The translations under genes were made by a program, and so were the position numbers. From contig JAGGRV010000621.1 of NCBI GenBank assembly GCA_021159445.1, positions 1-8,582 of the forward strand: 8,582 bases of DNA, written 5' to 3'. Under the pieces are notes generated by a model. That model was not told where the DNA came from, made no database searches, and saw nothing but the letters and a program-made list of their open reading frames with translations. Numbering within the stretch: position 1 is the stretch's first letter; every line of letters starts with the position of its first letter. Of this stretch, positions 1 to 5,577 are shown piece after piece. This stretch comes from Deltaproteobacteria bacterium. GTDB taxonomy: Bacteria > Desulfobacterota > Dissulfuribacteria > Dissulfuribacterales > UBA3076.

Positions 1-81
1 TATCTGAAAGCCCGACAGGACAGGTCCGGCTCATGGAGTCAATCCTTGAGCGGAACAACATGAAGCGTGCTATCGCGCGTC
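1..81 (+). pseudogene. Displaced N-terminal reading frame of the intron maturase
   Basis: The frame containing ATG 33 encodes ESPTGQVRLMESILERNNM and then KRAIAR. This matches the N-terminal segment usual for bacterial group II intron proteins just before NKGAPGVDG. The expected next residues, VIKNKGAPG, are found one frame over, starting at base 79. Joining CGT (78-80) to GTC (79-81) needs two extra bases, as if one GT unit was lost from CGTGTC; a one-base insertion is the other option. The frame is open to the left edge, so the natural start may be at ATG 33 or outside the window. No slippery heptamer or strong internal ribosome site was seen at the junction, which argues for mutation rather than programmed shifting. 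Confidence 0.7.
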
Positions 82-1260
82 ATCAAGAACAAGGGCGCTC
101 CTGGTGTGGACGGTATGACCGTTCGCAAAATAAAGAGGTACCTGAAACGTCACTGGAGCAGGATCGAACAGGCACTGCTGGAGGGAACGTATTCCCCCAT
201 GCCGGTAAAACGGAAGGAGATCCCTAAGCCAGGAGGAGTTCGTTTGTTAGGAATTCCCACTGTGCTTGACCGGGTAATCCAGCAGGCAGTGGCCCAGGTG
301 CTGAATCAGATCTGGGATCATACGTTTTCCGAATATAGCTTCGGATTCCGGCCGAACCGGTCACAACATGACGCAATACGTCAGTATCGTGAATATGTAA
401 GGTCCGGAAAGCGGTTTGTCGTGGATATTGATTTATCCAAGTTTTTTGACCGAGTAAACCATGATCGGCTTATGTCGCGCCTGGCTACCCGGATCAAGGA
501 TAAGCGCGTGTTGCTATTGATACGTAGCTTTCTCACCGCGGGCGTAATGCTTGGAGGCCTTGTGGAAGCATCGGAGGAGGGTACTCCCCAAGGAGGCCCA
601 CTTTCACCGCTGCTTTCCAATATAGTCCTTGACGAACTTGATAAAGAGCTTGAGATGCGCGGGCTGTGCTTTGTCCGTTACGCAGATGACTGTGTCATTT
701 TTGTTAGAAGCGAACGGGCAGGGAGACGAGTGATGGAAAGTGTCAGCCGCTTTATCGAAAAGAAATTGCGGCTGCAAGTCAACCAGGAGAAAAGTGCTGT
801 GGGTCGACCATGGGAGCGTAAGTATCTTGGATTCTGTGTGACAAATTCACGCCGTAATCCGAAAATCCGCATCCACTGGAAGACGATCAAGCGATTTAAG
901 GACCGTGTCCGTGAGATAACGGCCCGGCGTCGCGGTCGCAGTATTTCTCAGGTGATAGGCGAACTAAAACAGTTCATGTCCGGTTGGTGGAATTATTTCG
1001 GGATAACCGAGTCCTTCAACCGGCTGCGTCCTCTGCAACACTGGGTCAGACGCCGACTTCGGGCGGTGATCTGGAAGCATTGGAAGAACCGTCGGACCCG
1101 AGTGCGGGAACTTCTGAAAAGAGGTGTTTCCCGTGCCTATGCGCTCACAACCGGATGTGCCCGTAGAGGCCCCTGGCGAATGAGCAAAGTCAAATGGGTA
1201 CAGATCGCCTTGCCTGATGCTTGGTTCAAATCACTCGGACTTGTGTTTCCCTGGATCTGA
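67..1260 (+). CDS. Group II intron reverse transcriptase/maturase (N-terminus frameshifted)
   Basis: This is the intron-encoded protein that binds its intron RNA, helps it fold and splice, and reverse-transcribes it at the target site. Counting from the GTG at 67, visible blocks are NKGAPGVDGMT (8-18), FGFRPNRS (92-99), the palm motif DIDLSKFFD (120-128), QGGPLSPLLSN (175-185), and the catalytic YADD (205-208). These are followed by a thumb/maturase X region with KYLGF (252-256), WWNYFG (307-312) and RRGPWRMS (366-373). It stops at GLVFPWI with no HNH endonuclease domain, as in class C proteins. The GTG at 67 is probably not the true start: the family's N-terminal segment is present upstream in another frame, so the gene as read here has lost two bases (or gained one). 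From codon 5 to the stop the protein looks intact. Confidence 0.88.
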   Translation: MLSRVIKNKGAPGVDGMTVRKIKRYLKRHWSRIEQALLEGTYSPMPVKRKEIPKPGGVRLLGIPTVLDRVIQQAVAQVLNQIWDHTFSEYSFGFRPNRSQHDAIRQYREYVRSGKRFVVDIDLSKFFDRVNHDRLMSRLATRIKDKRVLLLIRSFLTAGVMLGGLVEASEEGTPQGGPLSPLLSNIVLDELDKELEMRGLCFVRYADDCVIFVRSERAGRRVMESVSRFIEKKLRLQVNQEKSAVGRPWERKYLGFCVTNSRRNPKIRIHWKTIKRFKDRVREITARRRGRSISQVIGELKQFMSGWWNYFGITESFNRLRPLQHWVRRRLRAVIWKHWKNRRTRVRELLKRGVSRAYALTTGCARRGPWRMSKVKWVQIALPDAWFKSLGLVFPWI

Positions 1261-2199
1261 TTCTGCCTGATCAGCCGAATCGCGCAGTACGGACCCGTAC
1301 GCTGCGTGGTGTGGGAGGGGGGAGCTGTGAGGCTCCTCCCTATCCCGATAGCCGAATGATTGTAATCTCCTTAATGCAAACTCATGGCCCCTTCTTGTGC
1401 CCATTAACACACCATTGATGCATCTGAATTCAGGAACGTTATATCTGTACGTTTCTCCTGAAAAGGTGGTCACCCTACCACCGGCTTCATGTATTAAAAT
1501 ATCAGCTGCAGCTATGTCCCAGAACTTCGGGACAGATTTCGTTTCCTCCGATTTTGGGGGTATTGGGTATATTTCACCTTTATTATTCAGAATAAACAAT
1601 GCTTTTACTACTGCTGACTCCATTGTCTTTATATTTAACCTATGATCATGATCAATAGCTTCCAGTGTTTTCTGATATGCCGGACGGTTAATGGCGTTAC
1701 TGCTGCACAGAATAGTATTTATAGCAGTTTTTTCATTTAGATCGACCCTTATTCCATTCAGATAACTTCCTTCTCCCTTAACAGCCCATGCGATTAAATT
1801 CTGAACTGGTGCATAAAGCACCCCTAATACAGGACGTCCATTTTCAATTAGGGCAATTGAAATGCCAAAGTAGCCCGTCTTCTTCTTATAACCCATAGTT
1901 CCGTCAATCGGGTCAATTATCCAGATTCTCTCAGAGTCATACCAGCATTCGTCTGGCTCAGTTTCCTCGGTTAGTAGCTGATCTTCAGACCATACCTGTC
2001 TAAAGTAGTTACGAACAATGAGATCAACTTTGCTATCGACTTCCGTGAAAATACTAGCTTCGGGTGTTGACTCATCGTCTTTCTTGAAAACCGCATAATC
2101 CAGGTCGTAATAATGCATCATCACAGACCCAGCCAAATGAGCAACAGATATCGCACCATTTAATTCTTTTTTGTATCGTTTGGCGACCAGTTCATACAT
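1231..2199 (-). CDS. Inositol monophosphatase / CysQ-like phosphatase with an intron-derived C-terminal tail
   Basis: This is a metal-dependent sugar-phosphate or nucleotide phosphatase of the inositol monophosphatase superfamily, probably cytosolic. Signature elements are FTEVD (51-55), the metal-binding pair in LLTEET (75-80), DPIDGT (96-101) with two metal aspartates, and WDIAAADILIHEAGG (227-241) with the third aspartate. The tail NGVLMGTRRGHEF (262-274) is where members of the family usually finish. The GYFGISIALI segment after DPIDGT recalls 3'(2'),5'-bisphosphate nucleotidases (CysQ/Hal2) or histidinol-phosphatase-like members, so the substrate is not assigned. Residues 284-322 are encoded by the inserted group II intron read in antisense; they are low-complexity and unlike the family. 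The CDS overlaps the maturase gene tail-to-tail by 30 bases. The ATG at 2199 has only a weak GGGACC-type ribosome site. Confidence 0.85.
   Translation of the reverse strand: MYELVAKRYKKELNGAISVAHLAGSVMMHYYDLDYAVFKKDDESTPEASIFTEVDSKVDLIVRNYFRQVWSEDQLLTEETEPDECWYDSERIWIIDPIDGTMGYKKKTGYFGISIALIENGRPVLGVLYAPVQNLIAWAVKGEGSYLNGIRVDLNEKTAINTILCSSNAINRPAYQKTLEAIDHDHRLNIKTMESAVVKALFILNNKGEIYPIPPKSEETKSVPKFWDIAAADILIHEAGGRVTTFSGETYRYNVPEFRCINGVLMGTRRGHEFALRRLQSFGYRDREEPHSSPLPHHAAYGSVLRDSADQAESDPGKHKSE
1279..1349 (+). ncRNA. Group II intron domains V and VI
   Basis: Domain V: 1279-1287 pairs with 1302-1310 (nine pairs including wobbles) and 1288-1291 pairs with 1296-1299. The tip is a four-base GACC loop and the 3' strand carries a two-base CG bulge (1300-1301), the expected catalytic hairpin architecture. 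CGC occurs in the 5' strand, as I recall for IIC introns (AGC in many others). Domain VI: 1316-1325 pairs with 1332-1341 around a six-base loop. A1342 is left bulged, and G1313-G1315 pair with 1343-1345. The bulged adenosine sits eight bases from the proposed 3' end, the normal branch-point position. The catalytic 3' half therefore looks intact. Confidence 0.85.
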
Positions 2200-2331
2200 A
2201 TTTGAGGGTCCCTTTGATTTTTGGGAAATTCGCGGCTAACGCGGAAGTCACCGAAAAAATATGGGACGTTGTTGACTAAGTTGAATAACTGTAATAAGGA
2301 ATTGAGAATTAAATAATTATGAGAAGGAGTT

Positions 2332-2412
2332 ATGCCAAGGCAGGCCAAGCCTTTTCCCTTCATGCCGGTGCTCATCCTTATGTCTCCCTTATACGATAAG
2401 AACCTGTTTTAG
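2332..2412 (+). pseudogene. Possible truncated start of an IS200/REP-associated tyrosine transposase gene
   Basis: An ATG at 2332 is preceded by AAGGAGTT, a near-ideal ribosome binding site, and begins MPRQAKPFPF. It reaches a TAG after 26 codons. MPRQA followed by a basic residue is a very common start of Y1 transposases of the REP-associated group, but the rest of this reading frame does not resemble them. If real, only the first few codons survive. The frame overlaps the end of the regulator fragment on the other strand. The five-residue match could be chance; the adjoining ribosome site is the main reason for listing it. Confidence 0.25.
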
Positions 2413-2752
2413 GGGGGCTGACGAATTCGATGATTCCGTGTTTCTTCAAGGCCGAGATATCTCTCTTCGCCGTTTTTTCTGTTACGTTCCAACGCGCAGC
2501 CACATCAGCGGCCTTCACTTTAGCAACCTTGATTTCAGGATGTGGGTAAAAGATCACTCGAAAGGCTGAACCCAACTCCTGCCAATCAGGGATCAGATAT
2601 CCTCCACTTCGGCACGATTCTATCACCCGCCTGTATCCACTGCCCCATTCCTCCATGAGTCCCAGTTCGCGGAAAACACGGGCAATGACCCGGTTACGAA
2701 TTTTGCTTACGCCGCTCTGAAAATCGTCCATAGTCATACCAAACGACAACAT
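2378..2752 (-). pseudogene. C-terminal fragment of an AlbA_2/HATPase-type ATP-binding transcriptional regulator
   Basis: The 124 residues match the end of the family of ATP-binding regulators with an N-terminal AlbA_2 (Schlafen-type) domain, a GHKL-like ATPase segment and a winged-helix tail. MLSFGMTMDDF (1-11), IRNRVIARVFRELGLMEEWG (18-37) and GSGYRR (37-42) are the usual last part of the ATPase segment. ADVAARWNVTEKTAKRDI (82-99) plus the following KKHGIIEF form the winged helix. Full-length members have roughly 400-480 residues, so about 300 are missing. The frame stays open upstream, through residues reading GIPIASFFETG, which faintly recall the family's preceding segment with a deletion, before running into hicB in another frame. 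No convincing start is visible, so it is most likely a remnant. The genuine stop codon is present. Confidence 0.7.
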
Positions 2753-2826
2753 GCCGGTTTCAAAGAAGGAAGCTATCGGAATGCCCGGCCTTATTGAGAA
2801 GTTACAAAAATAGTGAGGGGCTCTGC

Positions 2827-3039
2827 TTATAAGACGGCGACATATTCTGCAATGGCACGGGATTTGGGGATTGGAGTCCTATCTTCCCGCAGGCCTTTAA
2901 CATGCATTTCGATAGCTTGATGCATATTCTTTGCCGCTTGAGCGTGAGTTTTGCCCGTAGCTACACAGCCTGGCAGATCAGGTGAATAAGCAGAATAATT
3001 ACCATCGGCCTTCTCAATTATGACAAGAAAACGGTGCAT
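2827..3039 (-). CDS. hicB: HicB-family antitoxin
   Basis: This is a 70-residue protein of the HicB-like antitoxin family, which binds and neutralises the HicA mRNA interferase and often represses its own operon. It has the whole short-form domain: FLVIIEKADGNYSAYSPDLPG (4-24, a partially degenerate RNase H-like fold), VATGKT (26-31), then the helix HQAIEMHVKGLREDRTPIP (40-58). The C-terminus EYVAV matches the family. There is no added DNA-binding domain, as is normal for the short HicB type. The ATG at 3039 has AGAAGG upstream at a workable distance. It follows hicA in the standard order, with 15 bases after the shifted-frame hicA stop. The reading frame is intact although its partner gene is broken. 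Confidence 0.9.
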   Translation of the reverse strand: MHRFLVIIEKADGNYSAYSPDLPGCVATGKTHAQAAKNMHQAIEMHVKGLREDRTPIPKSRAIAEYVAVL

Positions 3040-3054
3040 TATGAATATGACCTT

Positions 3055-3271
3055 CTATTTCTTCCTTGGTTTTGGTAATTGGGCTTGCTTAAAAACACTG
3101 GCAAGAGTATCCGGCCCTATCGCCAGGATGGCCGGCAATAGTAACGCGACCTCGCTTAAACGGGTGCTTATATTGGCGATGGCTACCTTTCTGGGAAAAC
3201 TTATACCAGCCGTCTTCTTCTATAAGCTTCAGCAATTTCCGATTATACCCAAAATGCCCTGAAATAGCCAA
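3055..3271 (-). pseudogene. hicA: hicA toxin gene, frameshifted in its last third
   Basis: HicA toxins are small double-stranded-RNA-binding-fold mRNA interferases. This frame carries the core KLLKLIEEDGWY then QKGSHRQYKHP, with the catalytic histidine in GSHRQYKHP, followed by RVTIAGHPGD. At that point (about 3115-3121) the frame goes to AGYSCQCF and stops at 3089. One frame over, the family's C-terminus resumes as PDTLASVFKQAQLPKPRKK and ends with TAG at 3055-3057, 15 bases before hicB. The lesion equals a loss of two bases (or five) or a gain of one, for example loss of AT from GATATAGGG. The first codon used here is TTG at 3271; no ATG with a good ribosome site was found, so the start is uncertain. 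The histidine region is upstream of the lesion, but a missing C-terminal helix probably kills folding. Confidence 0.8.
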
Positions 3272-3396
3272 ACAAGGGTTTTGCCTTTCGTAAACTTTTT
3301 CTTGAATTTAATCCAAAACCAGCGACTTTTCCTATTTTTTCAGCTTTTCTTGTAGACAAAAACGGGAAAGTTTTTTTCGCCTACTCTACCCCCGCT

Positions 3397-3486
3397 TTAA
3401 AGAAAAAGTACACTGATTTCCTTTTCTCGGTCACAAAATGGTTCGTCAGGCCATACGGGTCGGCCAAACACAAAAGGGTTCTGCAT
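3397..3486 (-). pseudogene. N-terminal remnant of a P-loop ATPase gene (29 codons)
   Basis: The ATG at 3486 is preceded five bases away by GAGGAG (3492-3497), a strong ribosome site. The frame starts MQNPFVFGRPVWPDEPF and continues CDREKEI, then ends with VLFL and TAA. The pattern NPF-x-G-x-x-V ... F-x-(D/N)RE-x-E-(I/L) is the characteristic N-terminus of the stand-alone archaeal/bacterial AAA ATPases (ATPase_2 type, COG1672-like), in which it precedes the Walker A region. Everything after the DREKEI segment is missing. It lies directly upstream of hicA in the same direction. The true ATPase body was probably deleted, leaving the start region and promoter. A conserved short peptide gene is a less likely alternative. 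Confidence 0.6.
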
Positions 3487-3491
3487 AGGGA

Positions 3492-3529
3492 CTCCTCTAC
3501 TAATTATAGGTTACCATTTTATAGTAACC
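3492..3529 (-). promoter_or_regulatory. Palindromic operator-like site, -10 hexamer and ribosome site for the ATPase remnant
   Basis: Read on the minus strand, the arms GGTTAC (3524-3529) and GTAACC (3509-3514) form a perfect six-base inverted repeat with a nine-base spacer. A TATAAT hexamer (3503-3508) abuts it and GAGGAG (3492-3497) follows. A palindrome touching the -10 box is a typical repressor position. No convincing -35 hexamer was found. With the ATPase gene deleted, this site could now drive hicA/hicB, but that is inference. Confidence 0.45.
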
Positions 3530-3580
3530 CTTTTCTGGTAAAAATTAATGCTGAAGGCAGGGCCTCTATTGCTTCTTTTG

Positions 3581-3617
3581 TTCGGGGTCCACTATACTTT
3601 TCGGAGTGTCCACTATA
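3581..3617 (+). repeat. Pair of TTCGG...GTCCACTATA direct repeats, possible insertion-sequence end
   Basis: GTCCACTATA occurs at 3587-3596 and again at 3608-3617. Each is preceded by a TTCGG-type block (TTCGGGGTCC versus TTCGGAGTGTCC), giving a 21-base period. Multiple short repeats of this form, with TGTCCAC cores, are seen at the ends of IS21-type elements as I remember them. No istA/istB or other transposase gene is present, so this would be a solo end or scar. It may equally be a tandem regulatory site for uvrC. Confidence 0.35.
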
Positions 3618-3619
3618 AT
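3614..3619 (+). promoter_or_regulatory. Candidate -10 hexamer for uvrC
   Basis: A perfect TATAAT lies 38 bases before the uvrC start codon, inside the second direct repeat. Sixteen to eighteen bases upstream there is no good TTGACA match, so this is only a candidate. The neighbouring AAGGGG (3642-3647) is the likely ribosome site for the GTG start. Confidence 0.3.
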
Positions 3620-3657
3620 TATACCACTTCAGATTTTTCCCAAGGGGTAAAATAAGG

Positions 3658-5478
3658 GTGAAGCAGGTCCGTTTTGAGATTTTAAATATTACCAGCTTAG
3701 CAACAATTCCCCATGTATCAGGTGTCTATCTCTTCAGAGATCAAGAGGATACTGTCCTGTATGTTGGAAAAGCCAGGGACCTGCGGCAGCGGCTAGCCTC
3801 ATATCTCAGGCCTGGTTCGTTTGTATTGCCAAAGACAGACTTGATTATGAAGCTGGCCTCTTCATTTGAGATTATAGTCACAGCTACTGAAAAAGAGGCA
3901 CTTATACTTGAAGCCTTGCTCATAAAGGAGCACCGGCCCAAATACAATGTTGTACTCCGGGATGACAAAGCTTATCCCTTTCTCAAACTTGATATAAAAA
4001 AGCCGTTTCCCCGCCTGAGCGTTGTTCGGCACAGAGTAAAAGACGGGGCACTCTATTTCGGCCCTTATCCTTCTGCAAGGGCGGTAAGGGAGACCCTGAG
4101 GTCCATTTCTTCCTTGTTTGGGCTTAGGACTTGCTCTGACAGATCCATGAAAACCAGGGTTCGTGCCTGCCTGTTACATCAGATCGGGCGCTGTTCGGCC
4201 CCGTGCGTGAAGGCCATATCGGAAAAGGATTATGCTGATCAGGTAAGGCAGGTAAAGCTATTCCTCAATGGCAGGACAGGTCCGCTTCTCAAGATTTTGA
4301 GGTCACAGATGGAAGAGGCCTCAGAGGCACTTGAGTTCGAGAAGGCCGCGATTTTGAGAGATCAGATCTATGCCATTGAGAAAGTTGCTGAAAAACAGTC
4401 AATAGTGGCAGACATGCACGCCAATTGGGACATTATCGGCCTTGCTCGCAGTGGAGATATTTCAACATTGGCTGTACTCAGGGTGCGGGACGGAGTGGTG
4501 CAGGGTCAGGAGATACACCATTTGAGCAGGGTTATTGAGGAGACGGATCAGGAAATACTATCTGTATTCATACGTCAATTTTATCAAGAGGATCCTGTAC
4601 CAAAGGAGATAATTCTTCCGGAAGACATGGAAGATTCAGATCTGATTTCAGAATGGCTATTCGACATGGTCGGCAGAACAGTATTGCTCAGAAGGCCGGA
4701 AAGAGGTCTAAAATGCAGACTGCTTGAGATGGCCAAAACAAATGCCGGGCAGGCCATGCTTTCCGTTGAGAGGCAACACAAAGCATGGCAGGAAAAGGCC
4801 GGTATTATGATGGATGTGCTGAATCTAAAATATGCACCTGAAAAAGTTGAAGGCGTAGACATCTCAATAACAGGAGGAGAGCTTCCTATCGGAAGCCTTG
4901 TAGCCTTTTACAAGGGACAACCGAATAAAAAAGACTACAGACATTACAATATTAAAGGAGTCAGAGGTGCAGACGATTATGCAATGATCAGGGAGGTAAT
5001 GATAAGGAGAATCGCCAGGGGGAAGGAAAAAGAAAATTTGCCAGATCTTTTCCTGATAGATGGAGGCCGTGGGCAGCTCAGACAAGCAGTTGAAGTAGCG
5101 GATTCCGCGGGCTTTTTGGGAAAGTTTGATCTTGTGGCCCTTGCCAAGGAGATCAGGGATGAAGGTGAGAAAATATTCCGTCCCGGATGGTCTGAGCCCT
5201 TGATTTTGCCACGGCATCATCAGGTACTGTTATTTCTGCAACAGGTGAGGGATGAGGCCCACCGGTTCGGGATTAATTTTCACCGCAAAAAACGGGACGT
5301 CAAGAGGCTGCATTCACGTCTCAGTGAGATTTCAGGCGTGGGTCCAAAACGGCAGCAGGCGCTCTTAAAGCACTTTGGAAGTCTGACCAGGGTGCGCCAG
5401 GCCTCTTCGGAAGAAATCAGTAAAGTGCCGGGGATTTCCAAAGAGTTGGCTCGAACCATACATGAGCATTTGAGCTGA
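3658..5478 (+). CDS. uvrC: UvrC, excinuclease ABC subunit C
   Basis: UvrC joins the UvrB-DNA complex and cuts the damaged strand on both sides of the lesion in nucleotide excision repair. The protein is full length (606 residues; the family is about 600). It has an N-terminal GIY-YIG nuclease (GVYLF 22-26, VLYVGKARDLRQRL 33-46, E84/E91 region, then HRPKYNVVLRDDKAYPF) for the 3' incision. Four cysteines at 159, 171, 179 and 183 (RACLLHQIGRCSAPC) lie where iron-sulfur binding has been reported for the family. A UvrB-binding UVR motif spans about 211-245. The RNase H-like domain for the 5' incision carries D401 (GVDIS), D468 (LIDGGRGQL) and H535 (DEAHRFGINFHRKKR). Two helix-hairpin-helix motifs follow (ISGVGPKRQQALLKHFGS and VPGISKELARTIHEHL). 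GTG 3658 is preferred because AAGGGG lies ten bases upstream. No lesions were seen. Confidence 0.97.
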   Translation: MKQVRFEILNITSLATIPHVSGVYLFRDQEDTVLYVGKARDLRQRLASYLRPGSFVLPKTDLIMKLASSFEIIVTATEKEALILEALLIKEHRPKYNVVLRDDKAYPFLKLDIKKPFPRLSVVRHRVKDGALYFGPYPSARAVRETLRSISSLFGLRTCSDRSMKTRVRACLLHQIGRCSAPCVKAISEKDYADQVRQVKLFLNGRTGPLLKILRSQMEEASEALEFEKAAILRDQIYAIEKVAEKQSIVADMHANWDIIGLARSGDISTLAVLRVRDGVVQGQEIHHLSRVIEETDQEILSVFIRQFYQEDPVPKEIILPEDMEDSDLISEWLFDMVGRTVLLRRPERGLKCRLLEMAKTNAGQAMLSVERQHKAWQEKAGIMMDVLNLKYAPEKVEGVDISITGGELPIGSLVAFYKGQPNKKDYRHYNIKGVRGADDYAMIREVMIRRIARGKEKENLPDLFLIDGGRGQLRQAVEVADSAGFLGKFDLVALAKEIRDEGEKIFRPGWSEPLILPRHHQVLLFLQQVRDEAHRFGINFHRKKRDVKRLHSRLSEISGVGPKRQQALLKHFGSLTRVRQASSEEISKVPGISKELARTIHEHLS

Positions 5479-5528
5479 GGCTCGCTTCAAAAAGGTATGG
5501 CAGATATAAGGAGGCAAGTAAAAATAAG

Positions 5529-5544
5529 GTAACCGTTCACGGGG
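5529..5544 (+). repeat. Upstream diverged half-copy of the palindromic element's arm
   Basis: GTAACCGTTCACGGGG differs from the left arm of the following palindrome (GTAAGCGTTCACAGGG) at two of sixteen positions. It has the same orientation as the left arm and starts 50 bases upstream of it. Part of it also forms a local GTAACC...GGTTAC inverted repeat. It looks like the end of a second, decayed copy or a nested insertion. Confidence 0.6.
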
Positions 5545-5560
5545 TTACAACGCCCGTTTT
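5539..5560 (+). terminator. Weak terminator-like hairpin after uvrC
   Basis: ACGGG (5539-5543) pairs with CCCGT (5553-5557) around a nine-base loop and is followed by TTTT (5557-5560). It sits 60 bases after the uvrC stop. The stem is only five pairs and the T-run is short, so it may contribute little. It overlaps the upstream half-copy of the palindromic element's arm. Confidence 0.3.
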
Positions 5561-5577
5561 ACCGCAACCCACCGAGC

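Larger units (their letters stand above)
1..1349 (+). mobile_element. 3' portion of a group II intron (maturase ORF in domain IV, then domains V and VI)
   Basis: The intron is recognised from a maturase-type reverse transcriptase followed 18 bases later by a foldable domain V and domain VI ending in CCCGAT. The right boundary is placed at about 1349 because group II introns end in a short pyrimidine/AY motif 7-8 bases after the bulged branch adenosine, here A1342. The left boundary, with domains I-III, lies outside the window. The maturase has no C-terminal endonuclease domain and domain V carries CGC near the expected triad position; both fit a IIC/bacterial class C intron, a group known to insert next to terminator-like hairpins. 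The intron lies antisense to the phosphatase gene at its right, so it cannot splice out of that gene's mRNA. The class assignment is inference. Confidence 0.85.
3272..3657. other. Gene-poor stretch between hicA and uvrC
   Basis: These 386 bases hold no complete gene. From left to right: an A/T-rich stretch of about 125 bases in which no convincing coding signal was found, the 29-codon ATPase gene remnant on the minus strand with its ribosome site, a GGTTAC/GTAACC palindrome, a pair of GTCCACTATA repeats, and the uvrC leader. The mix of remnants suggests repeated insertion and deletion. Confidence 0.6.

Noticed and set aside
60..90. Programmed ribosomal frameshift in the maturase
   Set aside because: No slippery heptamer or following hairpin was recognised at the junction; a simple two-base loss explains it.
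67..1260. Retron or diversity-generating retroelement reverse transcriptase
   Set aside because: The X/maturase region and the domain V/VI folds just after the gene identify a group II intron; no msr/msd or template/variable repeat was seen.
2160..2375. 71-codon minus-strand open frame between the phosphatase and the regulator fragment
   Set aside because: No recognisable family pattern; its end overlaps the phosphatase start in another frame and its start overlaps the regulator's stop region.
3300..3396. Possible continuation of the ATPase remnant in another frame
   Set aside because: A lysine-rich stretch can be read on the minus strand but it has no Walker A or other ATPase motif and is interrupted by a stop.
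4864..5220. 118-codon minus-strand frame inside uvrC
   Set aside because: It is antisense to the conserved uvrC nuclease domain and has no independent support.
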